Below, piece by piece: positions 25,605-34,433 of a stretch of DNA of 64,000 nt (position 1 is the stretch's first letter; each line of letters begins with the position of its first letter). Origin of the DNA: Candidatus Gastranaerophilales bacterium (GTDB lineage: Bacteria; Cyanobacteriota; Vampirovibrionia; Gastranaerophilales; Gastranaerophilaceae); NCBI GenBank assembly GCA_944325545.1, contig CALVAM010000001.1, positions 1-64,000 of the forward strand, read 5' to 3'. The notes under the pieces were generated by a model that had not been told where the DNA came from, did not search any database, and worked only from the letters and a program-made list of their open reading frames with translations. Position numbers and translations under genes: made by a program.

Positions 25605-26591
25605 CTAATCTTTAACTAAAATTCCATTCAAGACTTTTAAAACTTCATCTAAGTTATCCATCAAAACTAATTCACCTCTTAATTTTGATGCTCCTTGAAA
25701 TCCATTTATATAATAAGGATAAAATTTTCTTACAAATTTAATCCCAACATTTTCACCCCTAAATTCCACTTCTTTTAAAAGATGTTTTTTCATATATTCA
25801 ACTTTTTCTTCTAAAGTTGGAGGAGAAATATATTCACCTGTATTCAAATATTTTTCAATTCTGCCAATCAAAGTAGGATCCCCTAAAGCACCTCTACCAA
25901 TTGCAACACCATCAGCCTCAGATTCTTCAAGACATTGAACAGCTGTCTCAATAGATACAACATCTCCATTAGCAAACACCGGTATATCAACATTTCGTTT
26001 TAATTCTGCAATTTTCTTCCAATCAGCCTTACCTGAATACATTTGAGAACGAGTCCTACCATGAATTGTAATAAAATCAGCCCCGGCTTCTTGCATTTGC
26101 TGACCGAACTCTACATAATTTAACTCATCAAAAGTATACCCTAAACGAAATTTTACACTCAAAGGAATTGTAATTTGAGATTTTACAGTTCTTACAATTT
26201 CTTGAGCTAATTTAGGATTACGCATCAAAGCACAACCATCTGTCCCTTTTACAACTTTATTCACAGGACAACCCATATTGATATCAATCATATCTGCAAA
26301 TTTTTGAAGATATTTAGCACACGATGCTATCATTTGAGGCTTATGACCGCTTAACTGATATGAAATAGGTGAATGATTATCATCTCTTGCAACCATATCT
26401 GTTTCTTTTACTTGCGTCAAGGCTTCCGAACTTATCATTTCTGTTGTTAAAAGGCAACTTTTAGAATATTCTCTTACTAGAGATCTTAATACATAATCCG
26501 TAATTCCGGCCATTGGAGCAAGTGATACCCTGCTTGATATAAGGGGCTTTACATCTTTTGATAATGTTTTTATCGTATTATCTTCAGCCAA
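25605..26591 (-). CDS. tRNA-dihydrouridine synthase
   Basis: The 328-aa flavoenzyme reduces uridines in the tRNA D-loop. It shows LAPMAGITDYVLRSLVREY, the INMGCPVNKVVKGTDGCALM box with the catalytic cysteine-containing loop region, TIHGRTRSQMYSGKADW and FANGDVVSIETA. The sequence is of the DusB type. It begins 7 bases after the stop of the large TPR gene upstream, so the two are probably co-transcribed, and it ends base-to-base with fmt. Confidence 0.95.
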   Translation of the reverse strand: MAEDNTIKTLSKDVKPLISSRVSLAPMAGITDYVLRSLVREYSKSCLLTTEMISSEALTQVKETDMVARDDNHSPISYQLSGHKPQMIASCAKYLQKFADMIDINMGCPVNKVVKGTDGCALMRNPKLAQEIVRTVKSQITIPLSVKFRLGYTFDELNYVEFGQQMQEAGADFITIHGRTRSQMYSGKADWKKIAELKRNVDIPVFANGDVVSIETAVQCLEESEADGVAIGRGALGDPTLIGRIEKYLNTGEYISPPTLEEKVEYMKKHLLKEVEFRGENVGIKFVRKFYPYYINGFQGASKLRGELVLMDNLDEVLKVLNGILVKD

Positions 26592-26597
26592 TTATAT

Positions 26598-28727
26598 TTA
26601 CCCCCCTACATATGGCTTTAATTCTTGCATTCTGCTTTTTGCGTATTTCAAATATTCATCATCTGTAGTATAACTTGAAATAAATTTTTGATAATATTTA
26701 AAAGCTTCTTTATAATTTTCTAAAGTATCATAATCCACTGCTAACATATAATTTGCTATAGGAAACTCATTAGAATATTTTAAAACATTTAAATAATCAT
26801 TAATAGCAAGTTTATACTGTTTCTGTTCATCATAAATCAAGCCTCTATAATAATAAGCATAGGCATTTGAACTTTCTTTTCTCAAAACTTCATTAAATTT
26901 CAATAAAGCATTTTGGTAATTATTCTTTTCAAATAAATCTATACCTTCATTCAATATCGAAACAGAACCGTTTTGAGTAACATATGATAATAGTTCTTTT
27001 GCCTCGGATTGAGGATTTAATTTTATAGCCTTATTTAAATAATTTTCAGCTAAAGCCCAATTTTGCTGCTCTGAATACAAATATCCGATATAGTAAGGAA
27101 TTTCAGCATTATTAGGATTAATTTTTTCAGCTTTTTTGTAATACTCGATAGCATTATTATAATCTTCTAATGCCTGATATGATGCAGCAACTCCCAACAT
27201 AGAATCCTCTGTTGGCGGATTAATTGCTAAATATTCTTGGATAGCCTTTCTATAATCCTTACTTTCATAACTCGAAGAAGCACTTGCCAACCTTGTTGAA
27301 GTCAAATCTTTTTGTACATCTTGCAAAGTCTTTAATACTAAATTATTTGCAGGGAACTTAACTTTAGCATCATTTAAAACGGAAATCGCATTATTATAAT
27401 CATCTTTGGCAACATAACAAATTGCTAAATTTACATACGCATCAACCTTTGAATTATTTTTGCTTAACACAGATTTATAAGCAGAAATTGCTTCATCTAT
27501 TTTATTTTCTTTGTGTAATTTATAAGCATAATCATATAATTCATCAGCAGAACCGTTCTGTGCTAAATATTCAATATATTCATTTGGAGTCATTGTATCC
27601 TTCATAACTCCTGCAATTTCGGATTTCGCACCAGCATTATTTGGATCTATTGACAAAATTTTCTTATACAAACCTAATGCAGTTTTACTATCACCCATTT
27701 CTTTATATACTTGAGCTTTATACAACAACGCTTGGGTATTATTCGGATATAAAGTTAATACCGAATCATATGATTGAATAGCTTTTTGATATTCCTTCCT
27801 TTGTTGAAACAATGTTCCTACATTTAAACGTGTTGTAACATTAGAAGGATTAAGCTGTTCAGCTTTTCCATAATAGCTTAATGCAGTCTCAAAATCACCT
27901 TGAGCTTGTTTTATCGCACCAATATTTGCATTAAGTTCAGCATCACTAGGAGTTTGTGCCAACTTTTTTAAATAAATTCTCTCCAAAGCATACAAAACTT
28001 CCATATCACCCTTAGAGTTTGCTAATGCTTCATTATACTGGACAACAGCTTCATCAAATCTTCCTAATTTATCTAAAGTTCTCGCATACTTCATCCTTAA
28101 AACACCGTCATTTGGTTTTAAATCTAAAGCAATTTTATAATAATCAGCAGAACGTGGTTCATTCCCCAAAAGTTTTAACAAATCTGCTATTTGAGAATTA
28201 GCATCAGCAGCTAATTTTTCACTCTCACCAGCTTTTGAAAACTCATATGCAGCTGCAGAAAAATTACCAATTGCTCTCAATTCTTCAGCCTTATTATATC
28301 TTGACATTGCGGTAGTATCAAAACTTATTACCTTTAAACATTGATTTAAATTATCTGAAGCTGAAGCAATCATACCCGCCGAATTTTGTACAGACTGATC
28401 CTTTGTCGGATACATCCTTAAATAAAATAATGCACTTCTAAAATCACTAGCAGCTTTTTCATAGTTTTTTTCTTGATTAGCATAATAAGTAGCCCTAGCT
28501 AAATATGCATTAATTAAACCAATCCTCGCTGAATTATCCAGATAATTTATCCTTAAAGCTTTTCTAAACTCAACTATAGAAGATGAATACTGATTTTGCA
28601 TCAAATAATTTTGTGCAGCATTATAATGTTCTGCAAAAGCTCCAGATGGAGCAGACAAAACTGGTAAAAAACTACAACCAACAAATAACGATATAAAACA
28701 AACTGTCCCTAAAAATTTTTTTCTCAT
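26598..28727 (-). CDS. Large TPR-repeat exported protein/lipoprotein
   Basis: The 709-aa protein begins with a signal peptide (MRKKFLGTVCFISLFVGCSF). FVGC at about residue 18 is a near-lipobox, so it may be a lipoprotein; otherwise cleavage would be near VLSAPSG. The rest is at least a dozen TPR units (patterns such as AxxNxGxxxxxxxxxxxAxxxYxxALxxxPxN), giving a long binding superhelix. Such proteins scaffold envelope complexes, but the partner is unknown. It is followed by dus in the same direction. Confidence 0.85.
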   Translation of the reverse strand: MRKKFLGTVCFISLFVGCSFLPVLSAPSGAFAEHYNAAQNYLMQNQYSSSIVEFRKALRINYLDNSARIGLINAYLARATYYANQEKNYEKAASDFRSALFYLRMYPTKDQSVQNSAGMIASASDNLNQCLKVISFDTTAMSRYNKAEELRAIGNFSAAAYEFSKAGESEKLAADANSQIADLLKLLGNEPRSADYYKIALDLKPNDGVLRMKYARTLDKLGRFDEAVVQYNEALANSKGDMEVLYALERIYLKKLAQTPSDAELNANIGAIKQAQGDFETALSYYGKAEQLNPSNVTTRLNVGTLFQQRKEYQKAIQSYDSVLTLYPNNTQALLYKAQVYKEMGDSKTALGLYKKILSIDPNNAGAKSEIAGVMKDTMTPNEYIEYLAQNGSADELYDYAYKLHKENKIDEAISAYKSVLSKNNSKVDAYVNLAICYVAKDDYNNAISVLNDAKVKFPANNLVLKTLQDVQKDLTSTRLASASSSYESKDYRKAIQEYLAINPPTEDSMLGVAASYQALEDYNNAIEYYKKAEKINPNNAEIPYYIGYLYSEQQNWALAENYLNKAIKLNPQSEAKELLSYVTQNGSVSILNEGIDLFEKNNYQNALLKFNEVLRKESSNAYAYYYRGLIYDEQKQYKLAINDYLNVLKYSNEFPIANYMLAVDYDTLENYKEAFKYYQKFISSYTTDDEYLKYAKSRMQELKPYVGG

Positions 28728-28839
28728 AACTACATATTACTATAATCTAAATTTATTGTGAATACGAAAGGAGTGGAATAGATATTTGTAAAAATTTGTT
28801 AAATTTTGTAAATTTTTCTTGACAGCATGTTCCATGTAC

Positions 28840-28941
28840 AAAAAAAATATAGTAGCATGCATGTATCAACTATCCCCAAATCTCCTCCCAAAATTATAAA
28901 GAGATAACTTACACTGACTCAAAATTTTGAGTCAGTTTTTA
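28840..28941 (+). ncRNA. Candidate small RNA with terminator and anti-Shine-Dalgarno stretch
   Basis: Between two minus-strand genes a plus-strand terminator at 28913-28941 has no plus-strand gene in front of it. Upstream lie TTGACA (28819-28824) and TATAGT (28848-28853), but they are too far apart for a normal sigma-70 promoter. The possible transcript contains TCTCCTCCC, complementary to a Shine-Dalgarno. The existence of this RNA is inferred, not shown. Confidence 0.3.
28913..28941 (+). terminator. Strong hairpin terminator without an obvious gene
   Basis: A perfect 24-base palindrome ACTGACTCAAAA/TTTTGAGTCAGT is followed on the plus strand by TTTTATTTT. On the minus strand the T tract is lacking, so it does not serve the RHH gene at 28958-29146. 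It most likely ends an unannotated plus-strand RNA. Confidence 0.65.
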
Positions 28942-28957
28942 TTTTGACTTTTTCCAA

Positions 28958-29146
28958 TTAAGCTAACAAATCTGAAAGTAAAATCGCATTTTCTTCTGCT
29001 TTTAAACTGTTAGAAATACGATTACGCTTAATGTAAACTCTTAAAGCTTCTCTGATTAACTCACTTCTTGTTCTTTGTTCTGAATTTGCGATAGTGTCGA
29101 CTTTACTCAAAAAATCGTTTGACATTGAAATTAATACTCTTGCCAT
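28958..29146 (-). CDS. Ribbon-helix-helix (CopG/ParD-type) regulator
   Basis: From ATG 29146, placed 3 bases after GGAGGG, the protein is 62 aa. It starts MARVLISMSNDFLSKVDTIA and continues RSELIREALRVYI, the strand-helix-helix DNA-binding fold of CopG/ParD-type proteins. A C-terminal tail of about 20 residues follows (SLKAEENAILLSDLLA). This resembles antitoxins or small autoregulators. No toxin gene sits beside it. A TTG 15 bases upstream is unlikely as start. Confidence 0.85.
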   Translation of the reverse strand: MARVLISMSNDFLSKVDTIANSEQRTRSELIREALRVYIKRNRISNSLKAEENAILLSDLLA

Positions 29147-29165
29147 ATTCCCTCCAATCAAACCT

Positions 29166-29193
29166 ATTATATCATATAAATAAATTATTACAA
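29166..29193 (-). promoter_or_regulatory. Sigma-70 promoter of the RHH regulator
   Basis: The minus strand reads TTGTAA, 16 bases, TATAAT. Transcription would begin near 29158, just before the ribosome site of the gene starting at 29146. Confidence 0.6.
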
Positions 29194-29251
29194 TATTATA
29201 TCTTGTTTATATTTCAAATGTAAATAATTTGTTACATTTAATCAAAAAAAA

Positions 29252-29283
29252 GCAATTTTATTAAAATGAAATACTTTTTATAT
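29252..29283 (+). promoter_or_regulatory. Shared promoter-like element (GCAATT-N14-TACTTT)
   Basis: GCAATT at 29252-29257, a 14-base gap, TACTTT at 29272-29277, then TTATATA. The flanking AAAAAAAGCAATT is also identical to the element before the gene at 4984. The second box ends 34 bases before the ATG at 29312. Confidence 0.55.
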
Positions 29284-29311
29284 ACAAGAGAATATTAAAA
29301 GAGGTCAAAGA

Positions 29312-30991
29312 ATGTATAATTCTGCATTTGGAACATTTGTAACTAATGATATGATAAGCCCTTGTTGGGGAGATACTATCAGATTAAATTATAATCTAGG
29401 TCTTTCTAAGATAGCTACAAAAGCAAGTTTATGTATGACTCCAATATTTGATCCTTCGATAATGTATGAATATCCTCAATTTGGAGCATTTGGAAATGGC
29501 CTATTAAATCCTATAATGGCTATTAATCAAACAATGCAAAGTTTTGGTGGCGGTTGGAATAATGGCTGGAACTTTGGAAATTTCCAAAACTGGTTCAACA
29601 CTAATCCTTGGACTACTGGTGGTGGCGGAGGAAATAGTTCCAAATTAACTGATAGTGAAAGAGAAGAATTAGCTAAAGTTAAAGATGATGTTGAATTTTT
29701 AAAAGGTTTATTAAAAGAAGTTAAAACTACAGCTAAAGATGATATTGACAGAGACACTTTAAGAAAAATCGAATTAGCATTAACAAAATCTTCAAGTGCA
29801 AAAACTGAACTAGAAAGAAACAAAGAAATATTAACTAGCTTACAAGAAGCATATAAATCTATTGATAAAGACATTATAAGAAAAGTAACTCCTACATTAG
29901 TAGAAGTTAAAGGTGATTTATATGAATCAGGATTTGACTTTAGCAATTCTGACAATAGCTACGAATTTGTACCAGATAAAGATCAAGTAGATAATACTTC
30001 TGATAAAGTTATTGCAATTTCTAGTGCAATAAATGATATTAGAAGTGCAAATAGAACTTGTAAAGAAGTTTCAGGTATTCAAAAGCACGAAGTTTTAAGA
30101 ATATTAAGTGCTTGGAATGATCAATATAAATCAGATGATGAAAGATCAATCATCCGTGCTGTAAATAAACAAATCAAAGACATTTCAGCAGCAGATGAAA
30201 AGAAAGATGTTATAAGCGGAGTAATTAGCCCGCTTGCAACAACTTTAATGCAACAAACAAGTTCTATATTAAATAGTAATAGTAAAAACTTTGATAAATC
30301 TGTAAAAGAAGCTGTTGAAAAACAAATTAAAGATTTAACAGATGCTTTAAATAAAGCAAAAGACGAAGCAAATGAAACAAACTTAAATGATTTGGCAGAT
30401 AAATTTGAAGCAGTTTATTTATCAGCAAGAAAAATCTCTGCTATGAGTGCTCAAAAAGCAGTAGCAAACAAATATAGCTTTGTTGATAAAATCGAAACAG
30501 GAACAGAAGACGACGTATTTACAGATGAATTATTCAAAAAGGCAACTGTTGAAGATTTAGAAAAAGAAGGCTTCAGTGGTGACGAGTTAAAATTTGACAG
30601 CTTTAAACTTAAAAAGGCTAATACACCAGCTGATCCTAAAATTACTCCGGAATTCTTAGAAGAAAAAGGTTCAAAAGTTACTCTTAAAAATGCAAGAGGA
30701 GTTACTTTAAGAGGAGTTTATTACAAGTATGATAATAAGTGTTACAAAATTGAAGATGGTAAAGCAAAAGAAATTACAGATGTAACAGAAGCTTCATCTA
30801 CAGCAACAACAAATGCAAATAAAAATAATGAACCTAAAAAAGAAGACATAGTAAAAAATGAAAATAAAATCAAAGCATACAAAGACGGTGAAGAATTAGT
30901 TGGCGAATTCTACGAATATCAAGGCAAAATATATAAACTAGATAGAGAAGGAAACCCCGTTCAACTAAACGGCGTAACTAAAAAAGCTTAA
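29312..30991 (+). CDS. Large coiled-coil protein with Gly/Trp-rich head, 559 aa
   Basis: No family is recognised and no signal peptide is visible. Residues 1-110 are aromatic and glycine-rich (QSFGGGWNNGWNFGNFQNWFN, then TTGGGGGNSS). Residues 115-380 form long charged coiled coils. The C-terminal 200 residues contain two related segments of a GVYYKYDNKCYKIEDGK / GEFYEYQGKIYKLDREG type, a small beta repeat. It is the first gene of a unit with the EF-hand/glycine-zipper gene 14 bases downstream, and has the GCAATT-N14-TACTTT upstream element. The head-plus-coiled-coil design recurs in the 55042 gene, so both may be surface or type III-exported proteins. Confidence 0.8.
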   Translation: MYNSAFGTFVTNDMISPCWGDTIRLNYNLGLSKIATKASLCMTPIFDPSIMYEYPQFGAFGNGLLNPIMAINQTMQSFGGGWNNGWNFGNFQNWFNTNPWTTGGGGGNSSKLTDSEREELAKVKDDVEFLKGLLKEVKTTAKDDIDRDTLRKIELALTKSSSAKTELERNKEILTSLQEAYKSIDKDIIRKVTPTLVEVKGDLYESGFDFSNSDNSYEFVPDKDQVDNTSDKVIAISSAINDIRSANRTCKEVSGIQKHEVLRILSAWNDQYKSDDERSIIRAVNKQIKDISAADEKKDVISGVISPLATTLMQQTSSILNSNSKNFDKSVKEAVEKQIKDLTDALNKAKDEANETNLNDLADKFEAVYLSARKISAMSAQKAVANKYSFVDKIETGTEDDVFTDELFKKATVEDLEKEGFSGDELKFDSFKLKKANTPADPKITPEFLEEKGSKVTLKNARGVTLRGVYYKYDNKCYKIEDGKAKEITDVTEASSTATTNANKNNEPKKEDIVKNENKIKAYKDGEELVGEFYEYQGKIYKLDREGNPVQLNGVTKKA

Positions 30992-31005
30992 AAGAGGAGA
31001 ATATT

Positions 31006-31932
31006 ATGACAACGATAAATCATATTTATGAAGAAATTTTTAAATACGCTCAGAACGAACTTCCAACAGTTAAAGAAAGAAATTCTTTAGTTGATAGTAT
31101 CTTTGAAAAACTTGATACAGATAAAGATGGAAAACTAAGTGAAAAAGATGGAATGAATGATTTTTATAAAGAAGCTTTTGGACTAGATACAAAAACTTCT
31201 CTTACAAAAGAACAACTAAAAAATGAAATTGGAAACATTGCTTATGAAATGAGTTTCATTGATGATAGTGAACTACCTGATAGTGATTTTTCTTCAGCAT
31301 ATGTAACGCCTGAAGAAGCAGAAAAAATTAAAGAGTTAGGAGCTGCAAACGGTGCTGCGGTTTATAGACTAATTAATGGCGACACTCCTGATCACAACTA
31401 TACAACTGTAAATAAAATCTTAGAAAAAATTAATAAAAACAATGTTGTAGATTTTATTCAAGGTTTTAATGTCGCTAATGGAGCTAGCCCAGAAGGTTTA
31501 TTAGAATATTTGGACGACGAACATGATTCTGTAAATCCAATTAAAATGGAAAATAAAAAGAATATTATCACATCGCTTCTAGAAGTAGCAAAAGAAAAAG
31601 GTTTAGAACAAGATGGTGCTTACATGGAATTACAAACTATTTTAGAAATGTATAATTCAGACGGAGCATTTGCAGGACAAGAAAAATTTAACCAAAAAAT
31701 GAATAGCAATTGGGGAAATGTCTGTAAATATACAACAGCTGGAGCAGTAAGTGGTGGAGCTATCGGAGGATTTTGTGGGGCTGGTATTTTTTCCTGGGCA
31801 ACAGTACCTGCTGGAGCAATAATTGGTGGAATTGGTGGAGCAATTACAGGATTCTTTGATCACAATACTTACAATGAAAGAATTGATGAATTAATGAATA
31901 GTTTATGCAAAAAAATAAACAATGCAAGTTAA
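31006..31932 (+). CDS. EF-hand and glycine-zipper protein, 308 aa
   Basis: No named family is recognised. A canonical EF-hand calcium loop DTDKDGKLSEKD is at residues 37-48. The middle is acidic and helical. Near the C-terminus (about 240-295) lies a glycine-zipper membrane stretch (AVSGGAIGGFCGAGIF and AGAIIGGIGGAITGFF), of the kind found in pore-forming or membrane-inserting effectors. There is no signal peptide. AAAAGAGGAGAATATT precedes the ATG, 14 bases after the preceding gene, so they form an operon. A terminator follows at 31971. Confidence 0.8.
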   Translation: MTTINHIYEEIFKYAQNELPTVKERNSLVDSIFEKLDTDKDGKLSEKDGMNDFYKEAFGLDTKTSLTKEQLKNEIGNIAYEMSFIDDSELPDSDFSSAYVTPEEAEKIKELGAANGAAVYRLINGDTPDHNYTTVNKILEKINKNNVVDFIQGFNVANGASPEGLLEYLDDEHDSVNPIKMENKKNIITSLLEVAKEKGLEQDGAYMELQTILEMYNSDGAFAGQEKFNQKMNSNWGNVCKYTTAGAVSGGAIGGFCGAGIFSWATVPAGAIIGGIGGAITGFFDHNTYNERIDELMNSLCKKINNAS

Positions 31933-31970
31933 ATTAAAACAGATGTAAGATAGGTATTTAAAACAAATTT

Positions 31971-32004
31971 CCGGAGGAATTTAATTCAACCTCCGGATTT
32001 TTTT
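31971..32004 (+). terminator. Rho-independent terminator
   Basis: A perfect stem CCGGAGG/CCTCCGG with a 12-base loop is followed by ATTTTTTTTA. It ends the 29312-31932 unit; the convergent gmk stop is at 32003. Confidence 0.85.
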
Positions 32005-32554
32005 ATACTTTTTCCAAGATTATTTTTTCTAATTCTTTTACAGCGTTCTCTACTGTATCATTTACCACTATATAATCAAACTGTTTAGAGTTTTCTATTT
32101 CCAGTTTTATTGAATTTAGTCTTCTTTGAATAGCTTCTTCTGTTTCAGTATGTCGACCTCTTAAACGTTTTTCTAATTCTTCTATAGAAGGTGGGGCTAT
32201 AAAAATTAACACTGCATTATCCATCAGCGATTTAACTTGTAAAGCACCTTTTGTATCAATTTCTAGAATCAAATTCTCATCATTTTCCAAACATTTTTCA
32301 ACAAATTCACGTTTCGTACCATAAAAATTACCTGAAAATTCTTCCCACTCCAAAAATTCATTATTATTAATACAATTTTGAAATTCATCCTTATTTAAAA
32401 AGAAATAATTTACCCCATCAACTTCTCCATCTCTCTTACCTCTTGTTGTGCAAGAAATTGAAAGTCTGAAACTGGGATTTCTACGTAAAAATTCTTTTAT
32501 AACAGTGCCTTTTCCTACTCCGGATGAACCTGAAATTACATAAAACTTTTTCAT
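32003..32554 (-). CDS. gmk: Guanylate kinase
   Basis: The 183-aa enzyme phosphorylates GMP to GDP. The P-loop SGSSGVGKGTVIKEFLRRNP is at the N-terminus, followed by the GMP-binding region SCTTRGKRDGEVDGVNYFFL and DTKGALQVKSL. Length is standard. Its ATG shares one base with the stop of the ThDP-decarboxylase gene, so translation is coupled. Confidence 0.96.
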   Translation of the reverse strand: MKKFYVISGSSGVGKGTVIKEFLRRNPSFRLSISCTTRGKRDGEVDGVNYFFLNKDEFQNCINNNEFLEWEEFSGNFYGTKREFVEKCLENDENLILEIDTKGALQVKSLMDNAVLIFIAPPSIEELEKRLRGRHTETEEAIQRRLNSIKLEIENSKQFDYIVVNDTVENAVKELEKIILEKV

Positions 32555-34338
32555 TAATCCTCCATTAAAGATTTGTGAACTACTGTTTCAAAAACAACAT
32601 TTTCTGATGGATTTTCTGTTATTTTTTCTATTTTTTCGTCTGTTTTTTCTTCTATAACTTGAACTTTTTCTTCTTTTTTTATAAGAGAATCTTCTTCCAG
32701 CAGTTTTTTTTCAGAATTCTTATTTTTAAAATTCGCTATCAAATCTTTTATTAAAACCGGCATATCTAATTTAGAAGTACATATTTCTAAATAGCACATT
32801 TTATTCATAATTTGTGTTACTTTCAAAGCTTTATCGAAATCTTCTTCTGTAGTAACTTTTGTTGACCAAACTTCACCTTCAAAAACTCTTGCAAACTTTG
32901 AATAATTCATTTGAACAATATTATTGAACTCATCATCAACATCATTTGATAATACACGCTCTATTGTATAACCTTTATTATTAAGAACAATCACAATCGG
33001 TTTTATACCAAACCTTAACATATTACCTATTTCCATAGCCGTTAACTGATGAGACCCTTCACCTGTTATCAAAATTACTCTTGAATTAGGTTTAGCTAAA
33101 GCCACCCCTAAAGTTGCAGGAGTTGCCCAACCAATTGAGCCCCAAAGAGTTTGAGTTTGTATATCAACATTTTGCGGAAATTTTATTTGTACAACACCTT
33201 GTGGAATAATTCCAGTTTCTGCTACCACAATATCATTTTCCTTGATAAATTCCTGTAACCTTGGATAAATATATTCAGATGTTAATTCCTTATTAGAAGC
33301 CTCAACTTTATTATAACCAATAATTGGTTTTTCTATTTCAATTTCTCTTGTTTTAACTAATTTTGTAACAGAATCTAAAACATCAGACATTTTTACATTA
33401 TCATATCTAATTCCATCAACATAAGTATATGTTCCATAAATTGCAACATGATTATCTAATTTGTAAGGAAGATTAAATCCATAAGAATTTAAATCAGTAT
33501 AAACAGGACCTACTGCTATTAAACAATCAGTTTCATTAACAGCCTTTTCCGCAACTGGATTTTTAAATTTAGAATAATAACTACCCAAATACTTGTCATA
33601 ATCCATATCAATAAGATTTGTACCCATCAAGAAATTTGTAACAGGAATACCTGATTTTTCAACAAATTCTCTATACTCTATCTTCGCATCAAACCTTTTT
33701 ATCAAAGAATCTCCTAAAATTACAGGATTCTTAGCTTCATTAATCTTTTTAGCAATTTTTTCCGAAACAGTTTTTAAAATCTTTTCATCACTAAACCATT
33801 CACAAGAAACATCCCTCTCTTGAATTTCCATTTCTGCAATATCCACTGGAATTGCAATATAAACAGGTTTTCTCTCTTTTACAAAAACCTTCATAATCCT
33901 ATCAATCTCTATTTTTGCATTCGCTTTATTTAAAAATGCAGTTGTCGCTGTAACATTTTTAAAAGCTTCAGCAAACGCAAAATAATTTACATCCTGAAAA
34001 TTATGATGAACTCTTGTTTTAGTTTCAATTAATTTAGTAGACGGAACACCAACAATACTCATAACAGGAATATTTTCTGCCATGCTTCCAGCTACAGCAT
34101 TAATAACACTTAATTCTCCAACTCCGTAAGTTGTAACAACTGCCCCATAACCTTTAATTCTTGCATAACCATCTGCTGCATAACCTGCATTCAACTCATT
34201 AATACATCCTACCCATCTTGTATTAGGATTATTTTCTATTGCATACAATATATTAAAATTAAAATCACCAGGTAATCCAAATATATGGTTTATACCCAAC
34301 TCTTCCAACCTTTTTACTAAATATTCGGCTACTTTCAT
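32554..34338 (-). CDS. ThDP-dependent 2-oxoacid decarboxylase (pyruvate/indolepyruvate decarboxylase-like)
   Basis: The 594-aa protein belongs to the family of pyruvate, indolepyruvate and branched-chain 2-oxoacid decarboxylases. Glu48 in INELNAGYAADGYAR activates the cofactor, and the His-His pair (111-112, RVHHNF) marks decarboxylases rather than acetolactate synthases. The ThDP/Mg motif is GEGSHQLTAMEIGNML plus NNKGYTIE, with the usual first GDG changed to GEG. A C-terminal tail of about 50 residues, very rich in Lys and Glu, is not part of the enzyme fold. The product would be an aldehyde. The pairing with gmk looks accidental. Confidence 0.88.
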   Translation of the reverse strand: MKVAEYLVKRLEELGINHIFGLPGDFNFNILYAIENNPNTRWVGCINELNAGYAADGYARIKGYGAVVTTYGVGELSVINAVAGSMAENIPVMSIVGVPSTKLIETKTRVHHNFQDVNYFAFAEAFKNVTATTAFLNKANAKIEIDRIMKVFVKERKPVYIAIPVDIAEMEIQERDVSCEWFSDEKILKTVSEKIAKKINEAKNPVILGDSLIKRFDAKIEYREFVEKSGIPVTNFLMGTNLIDMDYDKYLGSYYSKFKNPVAEKAVNETDCLIAVGPVYTDLNSYGFNLPYKLDNHVAIYGTYTYVDGIRYDNVKMSDVLDSVTKLVKTREIEIEKPIIGYNKVEASNKELTSEYIYPRLQEFIKENDIVVAETGIIPQGVVQIKFPQNVDIQTQTLWGSIGWATPATLGVALAKPNSRVILITGEGSHQLTAMEIGNMLRFGIKPIVIVLNNKGYTIERVLSNDVDDEFNNIVQMNYSKFARVFEGEVWSTKVTTEEDFDKALKVTQIMNKMCYLEICTSKLDMPVLIKDLIANFKNKNSEKKLLEEDSLIKKEEKVQVIEEKTDEKIEKITENPSENVVFETVVHKSLMED

Positions 34339-34433
34339 TTATCGTCCCCCTTGATTTGTGACAATTTTATCACAGCTCAAACTCTATTTCCAGTAAAGAT
34401 TTTATAAAAATTTTATGATAAAATCATTACATT

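Noticed and set aside
28819-28853. TTGACA / TATAGT as a good sigma-70 promoter
   Set aside because: The spacing is 23 bases, far from the normal 16-18, so it supports the small RNA only weakly.
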